Shown: in pieces, positions 18,301 through 26,625 of the stretch
How positions within the stretch are numbered: position 1 is the first letter of the stretch
Layout of the letters: each line of letters starts with the position of its first letter
Source: DASQBT01 sp049578545
Lineage (GTDB): Bacteria > Pseudomonadota > Gammaproteobacteria > Burkholderiales > Thiobacillaceae
Assembly: GCA_049578545.1 (NCBI GenBank)
Contig: JBAUMF010000068.1
Span: forward strand, 1-64,000
Reading direction: 5' to 3'
DNA length: 64,000 nt
Program-made: the position numbers and the translations under genes
Notes under the pieces: model-generated
Told to the model about the DNA's origin: nothing
The model's input: only the letters and a program-made list of their open reading frames with translations
Databases searched by the model: none

Positions 18301-20343
18301 TCAATGCAGCAAGGGGACAATCAGCAAGGCCACGATATTGATGATCTTGATGAGGGGGTTGACCGCAGGACCCGCGGTGTCCTTGTACGGATCGCCCACG
18401 GTGTCGCCGGTCACCGCCGCCTTGTGCGCCTCGCTGCCCTTGCCACCGTAGTTGCCTTCCTCGATGTATTTCTTGGCGTTGTCCCAGGCACCGCCGCCGG
18501 TGGTCATGGAGATCGCCACAAAGATGCCGGTAACGATGGTGCCAAGCAGCACGCCGCCGAGGGCCTTGGGACCGAGGATCAGGCCGACCAGTACGGGCAC
18601 CAGCACGGGCAGCAGGGACGGAATCATCATCTCCTTGATCGCGGCCTTGGTCAGCATGTCGACGCAGGTGCCGTACTCAGGCTTGCCGGAGCCATCCATG
18701 ATGCCCTTGATCTCGCGAAACTGGCGGCGCACTTCAACAACAATGGCGCCCGCAGCGCGGCCTACCGCCTCCATGCCCATGGCAGCAAACAGGTAAGGCA
18801 CCATGCCGCCGATGAACAGGCCGATGATCACCATGTGATCGGACAGGTCGAAGGCGGTGGTCACGCCCAGCTTGGCCTCCAGCGCGTGGGTGTAGTCGGC
18901 GAACAGTACCAGTGCGGCCAGACCGGCGGAGCCAATGGCGTAGCCCTTGGTCACCGCCTTGGTGGTGTTGCCCACGGCATCGAGCGGATCGGTAATGTTG
19001 CGAATCTCATCCGGTAGCTCAGCCATCTCGGCAATGCCGCCGGCGTTATCGGTGATGGGGCCGTAGGCATCGAGGGCCACGATGATGCCAGCCATGGACA
19101 GCATGGCAGTGGCAGCGATGGCAATCCCATAGAGACCGGCCAGGGCATAAGCGGTCCAAATGGCCAGACACACTGCGATCACCGGGGCGGCGGTGGACTT
19201 CATCGACACGCCGAGACCGGCGATGATGTTGGTGCCATGGCCGGTGGTGGAGGCCAGGGCGATATGGCGCACCGGACCATATTCCGTGGCAGTGTAGTAC
19301 TCGGTAATGACCACCATGGCCGCGGTCAATGCCAGGCCGGTAAGCGAAGCCAGGAACAGGTTCATGCTGGAAACCATGGCACCGCCCACCATCACGCCAT
19401 CACCAAACATCTGTGTCGTCACGAAGTAGAAGGCCGGAATCGCCAGCCCGCCTGCCACCATCAGGCCGCGATACAGGGCATTCATGATCTTGCCGCCTTC
19501 GCGCGCCCGGACAAAGAAGGTGCCGACGACGGAAGCAATAATGGATACAGCGCCCAGCACCAGCGGATAGACCACGGCGTTGGCGGTGTTCTCGCCCGTC
19601 ACCATCAGGCTGCCCAGCAGCATGGTGGCGATTATCGTCACCGCATAGGTTTCAAACAGGTCAGCGGCCATGCCGGCGCAGTCGCCCACGTTGTCGCCCA
19701 CGTTGTCGGCAATCACGGCCGGGTTGCGTGGATCATCCTCGGGAATGCCGGCTTCGACCTTGCCCACCAGATCGGCGCCCACATCCGCGCCCTTGGTGAA
19801 AATGCCCCCGCCCAGTCGAGCGAAAATGGAGATCAGCGAACTGCCAAAACCCAAGCCAACGAGCGAATGGAGCACATGGTCCGTGCTGGCGCCGGTTGCG
19901 GTCAGCACGGCGTAATAGCCAGCCACGCCGAGCAAACCAAGGCCCACCACCAGCATGCCGGTAATGGCGCCGCCCTTGAAGGCGATGTTGAGCGCAGCAT
20001 TCAATCCATGATACGCAGCCTGCGCAGTGCGCACGTTGGCCCGCACCGACACGTTCATGCCGATGAACCCCGCCGCACCAGAAAGAATGGCGCCAATGGC
20101 GAAGCCGATGGCGGTTGGCAGGTTGAGGAAAATGGCGATGATCGCAAAAAGAACCAGCCCCACCATGCCAATGGTGGTGTATTGACGCTTCAGGTAGGCC
20201 TGGGCTCCCTCCTGAACGGCGGCAGAAATCGCCTGCATGCGTTCACTGCCCGCAGGCTGCGCAAGAATCCAGCGACTGGATATGATTCCGTACAGAATGG
20301 CCAGACCCGCACATAGCAGAGCCAGCATGATTGCACGACTCAT
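18301..20343 (-). CDS. hppA: Membrane-bound proton-pumping pyrophosphatase, K+-independent type
   Basis: 680 residues with about 16 predicted membrane helices. PPi-binding motifs are intact: GADVGADLVGKVEAGIPEDD and DNVGDNVGDCAGMAADLFE. The K+-dependence site reads GNTTKAVTKG: Lys462 and Thr465 stand at the positions (460 and 463 in the reference numbering) that in K+-dependent enzymes are Ala and Ala/Gly, so this should be the K+-independent H+ pump. It couples PPi hydrolysis to proton export, or makes PPi from the proton gradient. It has a GGGGGAG ribosome site and starts only 35 bp after a strong terminator that follows a small gene. Together with ppa and pfp it points to PPi as an energy carrier. 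Confidence 0.97.
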   Translation of the reverse strand: MSRAIMLALLCAGLAILYGIISSRWILAQPAGSERMQAISAAVQEGAQAYLKRQYTTIGMVGLVLFAIIAIFLNLPTAIGFAIGAILSGAAGFIGMNVSVRANVRTAQAAYHGLNAALNIAFKGGAITGMLVVGLGLLGVAGYYAVLTATGASTDHVLHSLVGLGFGSSLISIFARLGGGIFTKGADVGADLVGKVEAGIPEDDPRNPAVIADNVGDNVGDCAGMAADLFETYAVTIIATMLLGSLMVTGENTANAVVYPLVLGAVSIIASVVGTFFVRAREGGKIMNALYRGLMVAGGLAIPAFYFVTTQMFGDGVMVGGAMVSSMNLFLASLTGLALTAAMVVITEYYTATEYGPVRHIALASTTGHGTNIIAGLGVSMKSTAAPVIAVCLAIWTAYALAGLYGIAIAATAMLSMAGIIVALDAYGPITDNAGGIAEMAELPDEIRNITDPLDAVGNTTKAVTKGYAIGSAGLAALVLFADYTHALEAKLGVTTAFDLSDHMVIIGLFIGGMVPYLFAAMGMEAVGRAAGAIVVEVRRQFREIKGIMDGSGKPEYGTCVDMLTKAAIKEMMIPSLLPVLVPVLVGLILGPKALGGVLLGTIVTGIFVAISMTTGGGAWDNAKKYIEEGNYGGKGSEAHKAAVTGDTVGDPYKDTAGPAVNPLIKIINIVALLIVPLLH

Positions 20344-20378
20344 TGCACTCCCCCTTCTTACCCTAATAAAAAAATCAA

Positions 20379-20404
20379 GAAAAAAACGGCAGTGTTCCTG
20401 CCGT
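20379..20404 (-). terminator. strong terminator between the 72-residue gene and hppA
   Basis: On the minus strand ACGGCAG GAACA CTGCCGT runs straight into seven T residues (TTTTTTTC). The stem ends 2 bp after the upstream stop codon, and the T run ends about 35 bp before the hppA ATG. Confidence 0.9.
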
Positions 20405-20406
20405 AT

Positions 20407-20625
20407 CTAACCGTTGTTCCCGATGGCCAGGCCACCCTCGAACTTCATGCCCGGTTCGAAGCCAAAAATCTGGCGCAGGTTAAGCTCGGTGATCAACTGA
20501 TCCACCACCACCTGCCCATGTTCCTTTTGCACTTCCGACAGAATCAGCTTGGCGGAATTGGCGTTATAGAAGCCGCCAAAATCCGCCTGCACTTTCAACA
20601 ACTGCCGGGCGCGATCCACCGTCAT
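20407..20625 (-). CDS. Hypothetical 72-residue protein, downstream of pfp
   Basis: Begins at an ATG one base after the pfp stop and ends at a strong terminator, so it is co-transcribed and probably translationally coupled with pfp. The peptide MTVDRARQLLKVQADFGG is amphipathic and helical, followed by VQKEHGQVVVDQLITELNL and a Gly/Phe-rich end (IFGFEPGMKFEG). No cysteine clusters, signal peptide or membrane segment. I do not recognise the family; the linkage suggests a small partner or regulator of the phosphofructokinase. Confidence 0.75.
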   Translation of the reverse strand: MTVDRARQLLKVQADFGGFYNANSAKLILSEVQKEHGQVVVDQLITELNLRQIFGFEPGMKFEGGLAIGNNG

Positions 20626-20626
20626 G

Positions 20627-21898
20627 TCAGAGGGTGAATTCCGCCAACTTCTTGGCCACGGCCACGTTCTTCAGCGTGACATACTTGGGCAGACCTTTCT
20701 CGTATTTTGGATAGTCCTCGCCCTGGATCAGCGGGACCAGATAACGCTTGCACTTCTCGGTAATGCCGTAGCCGTCCTTGCTGATGAAGTCACGCGGCAT
20801 GAATTTTTCAACGTTGGCCACCTTGGACAGGGGGGCCATGCCGATCTTGTACTTGTAGGGCGCATCCGAAATGCGATCAACGGTTGGCATGACCGAGTTG
20901 TGGCCCTTGACCGCAAGTTCCACTGCCTTCTGGCCAAGCTCGTAGGCCTGCTTCACGTCAGTCTTGGAAGCAATATGGCGCGCAGCACGTTGCAGGTAAT
21001 CCGCCACCGCCCAGTGGAATTTGTAACCCAGTGCGTCCTTGATCATGTTGGCGACCACCGGAGCCGCGCCGCCGAGCTGGGCATGGCCGAATGCGTCACG
21101 CGTTCCCTGCTCGGCAAGGAACCTGCCGTCGGGGTAGTGGCAGCCTTCTGAAACCACGACCGTACAGTAGCCAAATTCCTTGACATTCCTGTCCACGACG
21201 GCAAGAAACTTCTGTTGATCAAATTCAATCTCGGGGAACAGGATCACCACCGGAATGCCCTGGTCGGCAACCAGTCCGCCCGCTGCGGCAATCCAGCCGG
21301 CATGGCGACCCATGACTTCCAGTACAAAAATCTTGGTCGAGGTCTTGGCCATGGAACGCACGTCATAGGAGGCCTCCAGCGTGGAGACGGCAATGTACTT
21401 GGCAACCGAGCCGAAACCGGGGCAGCAGTCGGTGATGGGCAGGTCGTTATCCACCGTCTTGGGCACATGGATCGCCTGGATGGGGTAGCCCATGGCCTCC
21501 GACAACTGGGAAACCTTGTAGCACGTGTCGGCGGAATCACCCCCGCCGTTGTAGAAGAAGTAACCAATGTTGTGCGCCTTGAACACTTCGATCAGACGCT
21601 CATATTCGCGCTTGTTCGCTTCCAGGGATTTCAGCTTGAAACGGCATGAGCCAAATGCGCCAGAGGGCGTCGTGCGCAGCGCAGCGATGGCGGTGGCGGA
21701 TTCCTTGGTCGTATCAATCAGGTCTTCAGTCAGGGCGCCAATGATGCCGTTGCGTCCCGCATAGACCTTGCCGATCTTGTCCTTGTGCTTGCGCGCGGCT
21801 TCAATCACGCCGCAGGCAGACGCGTTGATTACCGCGGTCACCCCGCCGGACTGGGCATAGAATGCATTCTTCTTGGTGACGGCTTGTTTTGTCGCCAT
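20627..21898 (-). CDS. pfp: Pyrophosphate-dependent 6-phosphofructokinase
   Basis: 423 residues. The substrate loops identify the phosphoryl donor: NGGGDSADT carries Asp where ATP enzymes have Gly (GGDGS), and PKTVDNDLP carries Lys where ATP enzymes have Gly (PGTIDND), both marks of PPi dependence. MGRHAGW is the fructose-6-phosphate site. The first Asp of the usual GGDDS motif is Gly here, as in some divergent PFP clades. It catalyses the reversible conversion of fructose 6-phosphate and PPi to fructose 1,6-bisphosphate and Pi, useful in both glycolysis and gluconeogenesis. AAGGAGAG is the ribosome site. The start lies just 22 bp after a terminator T run. Confidence 0.95.
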   Translation of the reverse strand: MATKQAVTKKNAFYAQSGGVTAVINASACGVIEAARKHKDKIGKVYAGRNGIIGALTEDLIDTTKESATAIAALRTTPSGAFGSCRFKLKSLEANKREYERLIEVFKAHNIGYFFYNGGGDSADTCYKVSQLSEAMGYPIQAIHVPKTVDNDLPITDCCPGFGSVAKYIAVSTLEASYDVRSMAKTSTKIFVLEVMGRHAGWIAAAGGLVADQGIPVVILFPEIEFDQQKFLAVVDRNVKEFGYCTVVVSEGCHYPDGRFLAEQGTRDAFGHAQLGGAAPVVANMIKDALGYKFHWAVADYLQRAARHIASKTDVKQAYELGQKAVELAVKGHNSVMPTVDRISDAPYKYKIGMAPLSKVANVEKFMPRDFISKDGYGITEKCKRYLVPLIQGEDYPKYEKGLPKYVTLKNVAVAKKLAEFTL

Positions 21899-21920
21899 AG
21901 CGTTCTCTCCTTGTTTCCAG

Positions 21921-21948
21921 AAAAAATGACGCCAGGCTGAGCCTGGCG
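21921..21948 (-). terminator. terminator directly upstream of pfp
   Basis: On the minus strand CGCCAGGC TCA GCCTGGCG is followed by TCATTTTTT. It begins 12 bp after the stop of the 120-residue gene, and its T run ends 22 bp before the pfp ATG, leaving room only for the ribosome site. Confidence 0.85.
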
Positions 21949-21960
21949 CACAATCAATTC

Positions 21961-22323
21961 CTATTTCTTGGTTTCGGTCGCACCCTCGCGCTGAAGCTCA
22001 ACATCCACCTGGAGTTTCAGCATGGTCACCACGCAGTCCACCAGATCGTCATACTCCTCACGTTCAGTGGTGTAGCGATCGCGCACCCGATAATAGAACA
22101 TGGGGCGAAAGCGCGAATGACCCGTCTTGGATATGCAGAACTTGCAATGTCCCGACTCCCAGTAAAGCCCTGAACAATCCGTCAGTTCCCTGTCATCCGG
22201 GTAAATGCGGATTTCGGTTTCGACTTCCAGCACTTCGGGTGCCTGTTCGGCCCAGCGCTCCTTGAGCGTCTCGGCGACAACCCATTTCTCGCTGTCGGTA
22301 AACTCGGGAGCATGCTTGGGCAC
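21961..22323 (-). CDS. Hypothetical 120-residue protein, downstream of adk
   Basis: Starts 3 bp after the adk stop and ends at a terminator, so it is the last gene of the adk transcript. The protein is acidic and soluble. A central stretch DCSGLYWESGHCKFCISKTG contains three cysteines (C-x9-C-x2-C), followed by an aromatic and basic segment FRPMFYYRVRDRY; a metal or redox role is conceivable but only three ligands are seen there, and a further Cys occurs in LVDCVVTM. I do not recognise the family. Confidence 0.8.
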   Translation of the reverse strand: MPKHAPEFTDSEKWVVAETLKERWAEQAPEVLEVETEIRIYPDDRELTDCSGLYWESGHCKFCISKTGHSRFRPMFYYRVRDRYTTEREEYDDLVDCVVTMLKLQVDVELQREGATETKK

Positions 22324-22326
22324 TGC

Positions 22327-22983
22327 TCAGGCTCCCAGACCCTTGAAGATGGCATCGCGAATTTGATCGACCTTGCCGACACCGGGAATCTTCACGTACT
22401 TGGGCGCGCCGGCTTCACCGCGCGCAGCCCAGTCGGAATAATACGTAACCAAAGGCTCGGTCTGGGCATGGTAAACGTCCAGCCGTTTTTTCACGGTTTC
22501 TTCCTTGTCATCGTCACGCTGGATCAGATCCTCGCCAGTCAAGTCATCCTTGCCGGCCACTTTGGGAGGATTGAATACAACGTGATAAGTGCGACCAGAA
22601 GCCACATGCACCCGGCGGCCGGACATGCGTTTGATGATTTCCTCATCGGCAACATCAATTTCCACCACATAGTCGATCGGTACACCGGCGGCCTTCATGG
22701 CTTCAGCCTGCGGAATGGTGCGCGGAAAACCATCGAACAGATAGCCGTTCTTGCAGTCATCCTGCTTCAGGCGATCTTTCACCATGCCGATGATGATGTC
22801 GTCAGACACCAGGCCACCTGCATCCATGATTGCCTTGGCTTTCATGCCCAGTTCGGATCCGGCCTTGACGTGCGCACGCAGCATGTCGCCAGTGGAAATC
22901 TGGGGAATATTGAATTTCTCCTTGATGTAATTGGCCTGGGTGCCTTTGCCGGCTCCGGGGCCGCCCAATAGAATAAGGCGCAT
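22327..22983 (-). CDS. adk: Adenylate kinase
   Basis: 218 residues, the long form with a LID domain. P-loop GGPGAGKGTQ at 7-16, FDGFPRTIPQA, and a LID (about 122-160) with RRVHVASGRTYHVVFNPPK and no cysteines, thus the non-zinc type. Interconverts ATP + AMP and 2 ADP. AAGGAG lies before the ATG. The gap of 109 bp after kdsB contains TTGACA (minus strand) but no good -10 at the right distance. Adjacent to the hypothetical gene downstream. Confidence 0.97.
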   Translation of the reverse strand: MRLILLGGPGAGKGTQANYIKEKFNIPQISTGDMLRAHVKAGSELGMKAKAIMDAGGLVSDDIIIGMVKDRLKQDDCKNGYLFDGFPRTIPQAEAMKAAGVPIDYVVEIDVADEEIIKRMSGRRVHVASGRTYHVVFNPPKVAGKDDLTGEDLIQRDDDKEETVKKRLDVYHAQTEPLVTYYSDWAARGEAGAPKYVKIPGVGKVDQIRDAIFKGLGA

Positions 22984-23092
22984 GTGCTTCTCCTTAAGAA
23001 GTGCTGAGTTGAAGTGTCAACAAACGCAATAGGGTATTGCATGCGCCAAAACCGGCGAACTCAATTTTTTTTATTGGAAGATAAAGGGCCGT

Positions 23093-23851
23093 CTAAAGTC
23101 CTTCGAAAATGGCTCTGACCCGCTCCAGGTCTTCGGGTGTATCGACCCCGGGCTGGGGAAGCTCGGATGAAATGGCCACGGCAATTCGAAATCCATGCCA
23201 AAGCGCCCGCAGTTGCTCCAGCATTTCCAGTCGCTCCAGCGGGGCCGGCGCCAAACCAGAATACGCGCGCAAAAAATTCACCCGGTACGCATACAAGCCG
23301 ATATGGCGCAACGCGATCATGGAATCCGGCAGACCCGCATCCTTGGCGAAGGAATCTCTTGGCCAGGGAATCGGGGCGCGGCTGAAATACAGTCCATACC
23401 CTTGGGCATCTGTGACCACCTTGACCGTATTTGGATTTCGAAAATCGCCCTCGTCCAGCAAACCGTGAGCCAGGGTGGCAAGGGCCGCATCCGGCTTCAG
23501 AGTGAGCTCCAAGGCACAGTCACGGATCAGCTTGGGTGATAACAGCGGTTCATCGCCCTGAACATTCACGACAATTTCTTCATCACCCCAGCCTTGATTT
23601 TCAGCCACTTCGGCAAGCCGGTCTGTCCCTGAGGCATGATCGGCCGAAGTCATCACTGCTGCGTATCCGTGCAACTCGACGACAGTCTGGATACGTGCAT
23701 CGTCCGTCGCAACCAGCACCGATTGCGCACCTGCCTCCATTGCACGTTCAACCACATGCACCACCATGGGCTTTCCTGCAATGTCCGCCAACGGCTTGCC
23801 AGGAAGCCTGCTGGACGCGTAGCGGGCCGGAACGACAACATGAAACCGCAT
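23093..23851 (-). CDS. kdsB: CMP-KDO synthetase (3-deoxy-manno-octulosonate cytidylyltransferase)
   Basis: 252 residues. Nucleotidyltransferase N-terminus VVVPARYASSRLPGKPL, VNVQGDEPL and the RAPIPWPRD segment are typical of KdsB. It activates KDO as CMP-KDO for lipopolysaccharide inner-core synthesis in the cytoplasm. The ATG directly follows the trm112-like stop codon (no gap), so the two are coupled. Part of the envelope operon with lpxK. Confidence 0.97.
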   Translation of the reverse strand: MRFHVVVPARYASSRLPGKPLADIAGKPMVVHVVERAMEAGAQSVLVATDDARIQTVVELHGYAAVMTSADHASGTDRLAEVAENQGWGDEEIVVNVQGDEPLLSPKLIRDCALELTLKPDAALATLAHGLLDEGDFRNPNTVKVVTDAQGYGLYFSRAPIPWPRDSFAKDAGLPDSMIALRHIGLYAYRVNFLRAYSGLAPAPLERLEMLEQLRALWHGFRIAVAISSELPQPGVDTPEDLERVRAIFEGL

Positions 23852-24034
23852 TCAGCGGATTTCTTCATCAGCCGGCAGCGCCCTTGCCTCTTCAGGCAGC
23901 ATCACCGGGATATCATCCCGTATCGGATACGCAAGGCGGCATGGCGAACAAATCAGTTCCTTGGCCTCCTTGCGGTATATCAGACTACCCTTGCAGACCG
24001 GGCAGGCGAGAATATCGAGCAACTTCTTATTCAT
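23852..24034 (-). CDS. Trm112/YcaR-family small zinc-binding protein
   Basis: 60 residues from ATG 24032-24034. LLDILACPVCKGSLIY and LICSPCRLAYPI show the two CxxC pairs of the Trm112 fold, then IRDDIPVMLPEEA, the family ending. The gene sits between lpxK and kdsB in many proteobacteria. The exact function of the bacterial protein is not settled. Starts 1 bp after the diguanylate cyclase stop codon. The longer open frame upstream overlaps the cyclase and is not credible. Confidence 0.92.
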   Translation of the reverse strand: MNKKLLDILACPVCKGSLIYRKEAKELICSPCRLAYPIRDDIPVMLPEEARALPADEEIR

Positions 24035-24035
24035 G

Positions 24036-25151
24036 TTAATAACCTGTTTCTGATGCCTGCATGCAGGCGATCTGTTCATTACCCAGTGGTACAGCCTTGT
24101 TCTGGTAGAGCGCAATATCAGCAACCGAGAGCAAGGTAATCAAGTCTTCCCCATCCCGGGGCGCAACACTGTATCCAAGACTGACACTGACGGGCAGCCC
24201 GCTTGCCTGTGACCACAGTTGCAACCTTCTCCGAATTCGGTCGATGACTTCCTGAGCCACCTTCTCCCCACCCTGAAACACTGCGACGAATTCGTCACCG
24301 CCCCAGCGTCCAGCGATGTCCGTTTCCGCGGAGTCCTTGAAAATCCTTGCAAACTCGGTCAATACCCTGTCTCCGGCAGCATGGCCGAACTGGTCATTTA
24401 TGAGTTTGAACGAGTTGAGATCGGCAAACAGAACCACGCTTTTACCGATGCCATCCTTGCCAAAAATCTCGGTTACTTCTCCAGACAAGCCCTCCCGGTT
24501 CAGCAATCCCGTCAGGTTGTCACAGCGACTCCTGAAATCCAGCATGCGGTACTGGACGTTGATTCGGCCAAGCAATACATAGGCGTATAAAGTGATTGCG
24601 ACCCAGAAGACGCCAAAAAAAACATCTGCCGCGGAGACCTCAAATCCTGCCAGTCGATAGCGAAATCCAAATGAAATTGCCATCCCCATCATGGCTGCAA
24701 CGAGTGCTTCGAGAAAGGGACGCATGCCGTAACGCATACCATTGCCAAATATCACCATTAGATAAGCCATTGCCGAAGGGGGTACCTGATACGGATCATG
24801 AATCACACTGAACGTCACCATGAAAATGTCAAGCAGCATGGACATACGCTCAAGGCGAAAAGACATGCCCTTCATCGACTGAACGAACAACAGGCTAACC
24901 AGTACGAAATAAATTCCGTAGATCAGCAGAATGCCGTCCACCCCAACCAATACGGGCTTTATGTTGCCTGCAGCCGTAAAAAACAGCAGACCCAGGACAA
25001 AAAACAGGTAGCGGGTAAAAAACTGTGTGATGACTTCCTTGCGTTCCGGAAGCCACATTTCTTCTGGTTTTGGGCCATGCCAAGCAATTCGCTCGCTGGC
25101 ATTCCGGCGCTCCCTTCCATCACTGCCTGATGTGGAGGCTCGTTCATCCAT
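24036..25151 (-). CDS. Membrane diguanylate cyclase (GGDEF)
   Basis: 371 residues. A short cytoplasmic N-terminus (about 45 residues, rich in charge) precedes five or six hydrophobic helices (about 46-205) of no sensor family I can name. The GGDEF domain (about 212-365) has DNLTGLLNREGL, FADLNSFKLIND, FGHAAGDRVL and the active site RWGGDEF, so it should make cyclic di-GMP. The product-inhibition I-site RxxD is replaced by AETD, so feedback inhibition is probably lost. It lies within the lpxK-trm112-kdsB run, 73 bp after lpxK and 1 bp before trm112, an unusual insertion in a conserved envelope operon. Confidence 0.92.
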   Translation of the reverse strand: MDERASTSGSDGRERRNASERIAWHGPKPEEMWLPERKEVITQFFTRYLFFVLGLLFFTAAGNIKPVLVGVDGILLIYGIYFVLVSLLFVQSMKGMSFRLERMSMLLDIFMVTFSVIHDPYQVPPSAMAYLMVIFGNGMRYGMRPFLEALVAAMMGMAISFGFRYRLAGFEVSAADVFFGVFWVAITLYAYVLLGRINVQYRMLDFRSRCDNLTGLLNREGLSGEVTEIFGKDGIGKSVVLFADLNSFKLINDQFGHAAGDRVLTEFARIFKDSAETDIAGRWGGDEFVAVFQGGEKVAQEVIDRIRRRLQLWSQASGLPVSVSLGYSVAPRDGEDLITLLSVADIALYQNKAVPLGNEQIACMQASETGY

Positions 25152-25224
25152 ATCGAATCCCTATTTGCTACTGGTTCATAAACTGGGGCATTCCATTCCG
25201 GTTTTGGCAGCGATTGTTATCTTA

Positions 25225-26202
25225 TCAACGCATGGCCTCTGCCAGCCATTCAGTCAGTTCATTTGCGGGATATGCATTCCACTCCAGCGCCCACCAGTCG
25301 GGCTGGGCAAATTTCCTGCATTTTACTGCGTCCTTCTCCGTCATGACCACGATCCTCTTATCCACCAGATCGGTAACTGCAAATTGATGGTGGTCAGGAA
25401 AAGGACATGGATGGATATCCAGCCCGCAATCTCTGAGTATCGTGAAGAAATTCTCCGGCTGGGCGATACCCGCGACGGCATCAATAGATCCAACGAATGC
25501 GTGTCTCGGTGATTTACGCTCAGCAGCATTCTTCAGCCGATAGAGTTGCCCCGCGCCATGATGCACTTCAATAAGCCGTCGATGATCGAAATTAAATTGG
25601 CACGTTTGACCTTGTCTACAGGTCACGATTACCGCATCCGCACTTCTCAAGCGCCCAGCTGGCTCCCTCAGGGGGCCAGCCGGTAGGGGTAATCCATTCC
25701 CAAAACCAACGGCACCATCGACAACCGCAAGCTCCAGGCTTCTGCCTAAACGGTAATGCTGCAAGCCGTCATCAGACACAATCAGATCAATCCCGGGGCT
25801 GTTCGCCAGCAACAGCCGTGCTGCCGCCACCCGATCCCGGCCAACTACAACTGGCACCCCTGTTTTCCAGGCAATCAAAACAGGTTCATCACCAACGCTA
25901 CCGGGATCACTGTCCGCTGTCACCAGTCTTGGGCCGGGCTCCACGCCACCATAGCCTCTACTTACCACACCGGGCCTGTAACCGTGTCGTTGGAATGCTT
26001 TGACCAGGGCGATCACCAGCGGTGTCTTTCCGGTGCCTCCTGCCGTGATATTACCCACAACCACCACCGGCACGCCCAGCCGAATTGAGACCAGCCAGCC
26101 ACGCATATACATCCAGCGGCGCAAGCTGACAGCCAGCCAGAACAACCCTGCCAACGGCATTAACACAATGCTGAGGGGATTCAAGCTGCGCCAATGGCGC
26201 AT
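25225..26202 (-). CDS. lpxK: Tetraacyldisaccharide 4'-kinase
   Basis: 325 residues. An N-terminal membrane-associated helix (LSIVLMPLAGLFWLAVSL) precedes the P-loop variant GNITAGGTGKTPLVIAL at 51-67, then VVSRGYGG and SDDGLQHYRL, all LpxK hallmarks. Phosphorylates the 4' position of the lipid A precursor at the inner membrane. It begins 3 bp after exbD. Confidence 0.96.
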   Translation of the reverse strand: MRHWRSLNPLSIVLMPLAGLFWLAVSLRRWMYMRGWLVSIRLGVPVVVVGNITAGGTGKTPLVIALVKAFQRHGYRPGVVSRGYGGVEPGPRLVTADSDPGSVGDEPVLIAWKTGVPVVVGRDRVAAARLLLANSPGIDLIVSDDGLQHYRLGRSLELAVVDGAVGFGNGLPLPAGPLREPAGRLRSADAVIVTCRQGQTCQFNFDHRRLIEVHHGAGQLYRLKNAAERKSPRHAFVGSIDAVAGIAQPENFFTILRDCGLDIHPCPFPDHHQFAVTDLVDKRIVVMTEKDAVKCRKFAQPDWWALEWNAYPANELTEWLAEAMR

Positions 26203-26205
26203 GAT

Positions 26206-26625
26206 TTATTGATCGGACGTTTGGGTGGCAAACGTTACCCTGACCAACCCTTGACGGCGCGCGGCTTCCATCACATGAATTACTGCCTGATGCGGCGTTT
26301 GGGCATCTGCACTTATCACAACCACGGGCTCAGATAAACCGCCAGCCGCCCGCTTCAATGCTTCCGCCAGGGTTTCCACAGTGGCATTGTTCAGTACCTG
26401 GTCGCCAATCTGGTAGTGGCCTTTCGCATCAATTGTTACCTCAATCTGGTTTGGCTTCTGTTGGCTCTGTTCACCTGCAGCTGACGGAAGATTTATCTTC
26501 AATTCGGCATATCGTGCATAGGTGGTGGTCACCATGAGAAAAATGATGATGACCAAGAATAGATCGATCAGAGGAATCAGATTGATTTCCGGGTCTTCCA
26601 CCCGACGATCACTCTGGAAATTCAC
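26206..26625 (-). CDS. exbD: ExbD/TolR-family biopolymer transport protein
   Basis: 139 residues. One N-terminal membrane helix (INLIPLIDLFLVIIIFLMVT) contains the conserved Asp of the proton path, followed by a periplasmic domain (about 45-139). Overlaps the exbB stop by 4 bp (ATGA). With ExbB it forms a proton-driven motor that works with a TonB-like protein; in this operon position the partner is not encoded nearby. TolR is the alternative name, but the lpxK context is that of exbD. Confidence 0.9.
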   Translation of the reverse strand: MNFQSDRRVEDPEINLIPLIDLFLVIIIFLMVTTTYARYAELKINLPSAAGEQSQQKPNQIEVTIDAKGHYQIGDQVLNNATVETLAEALKRAAGGLSEPVVVISADAQTPHQAVIHVMEAARRQGLVRVTFATQTSDQ

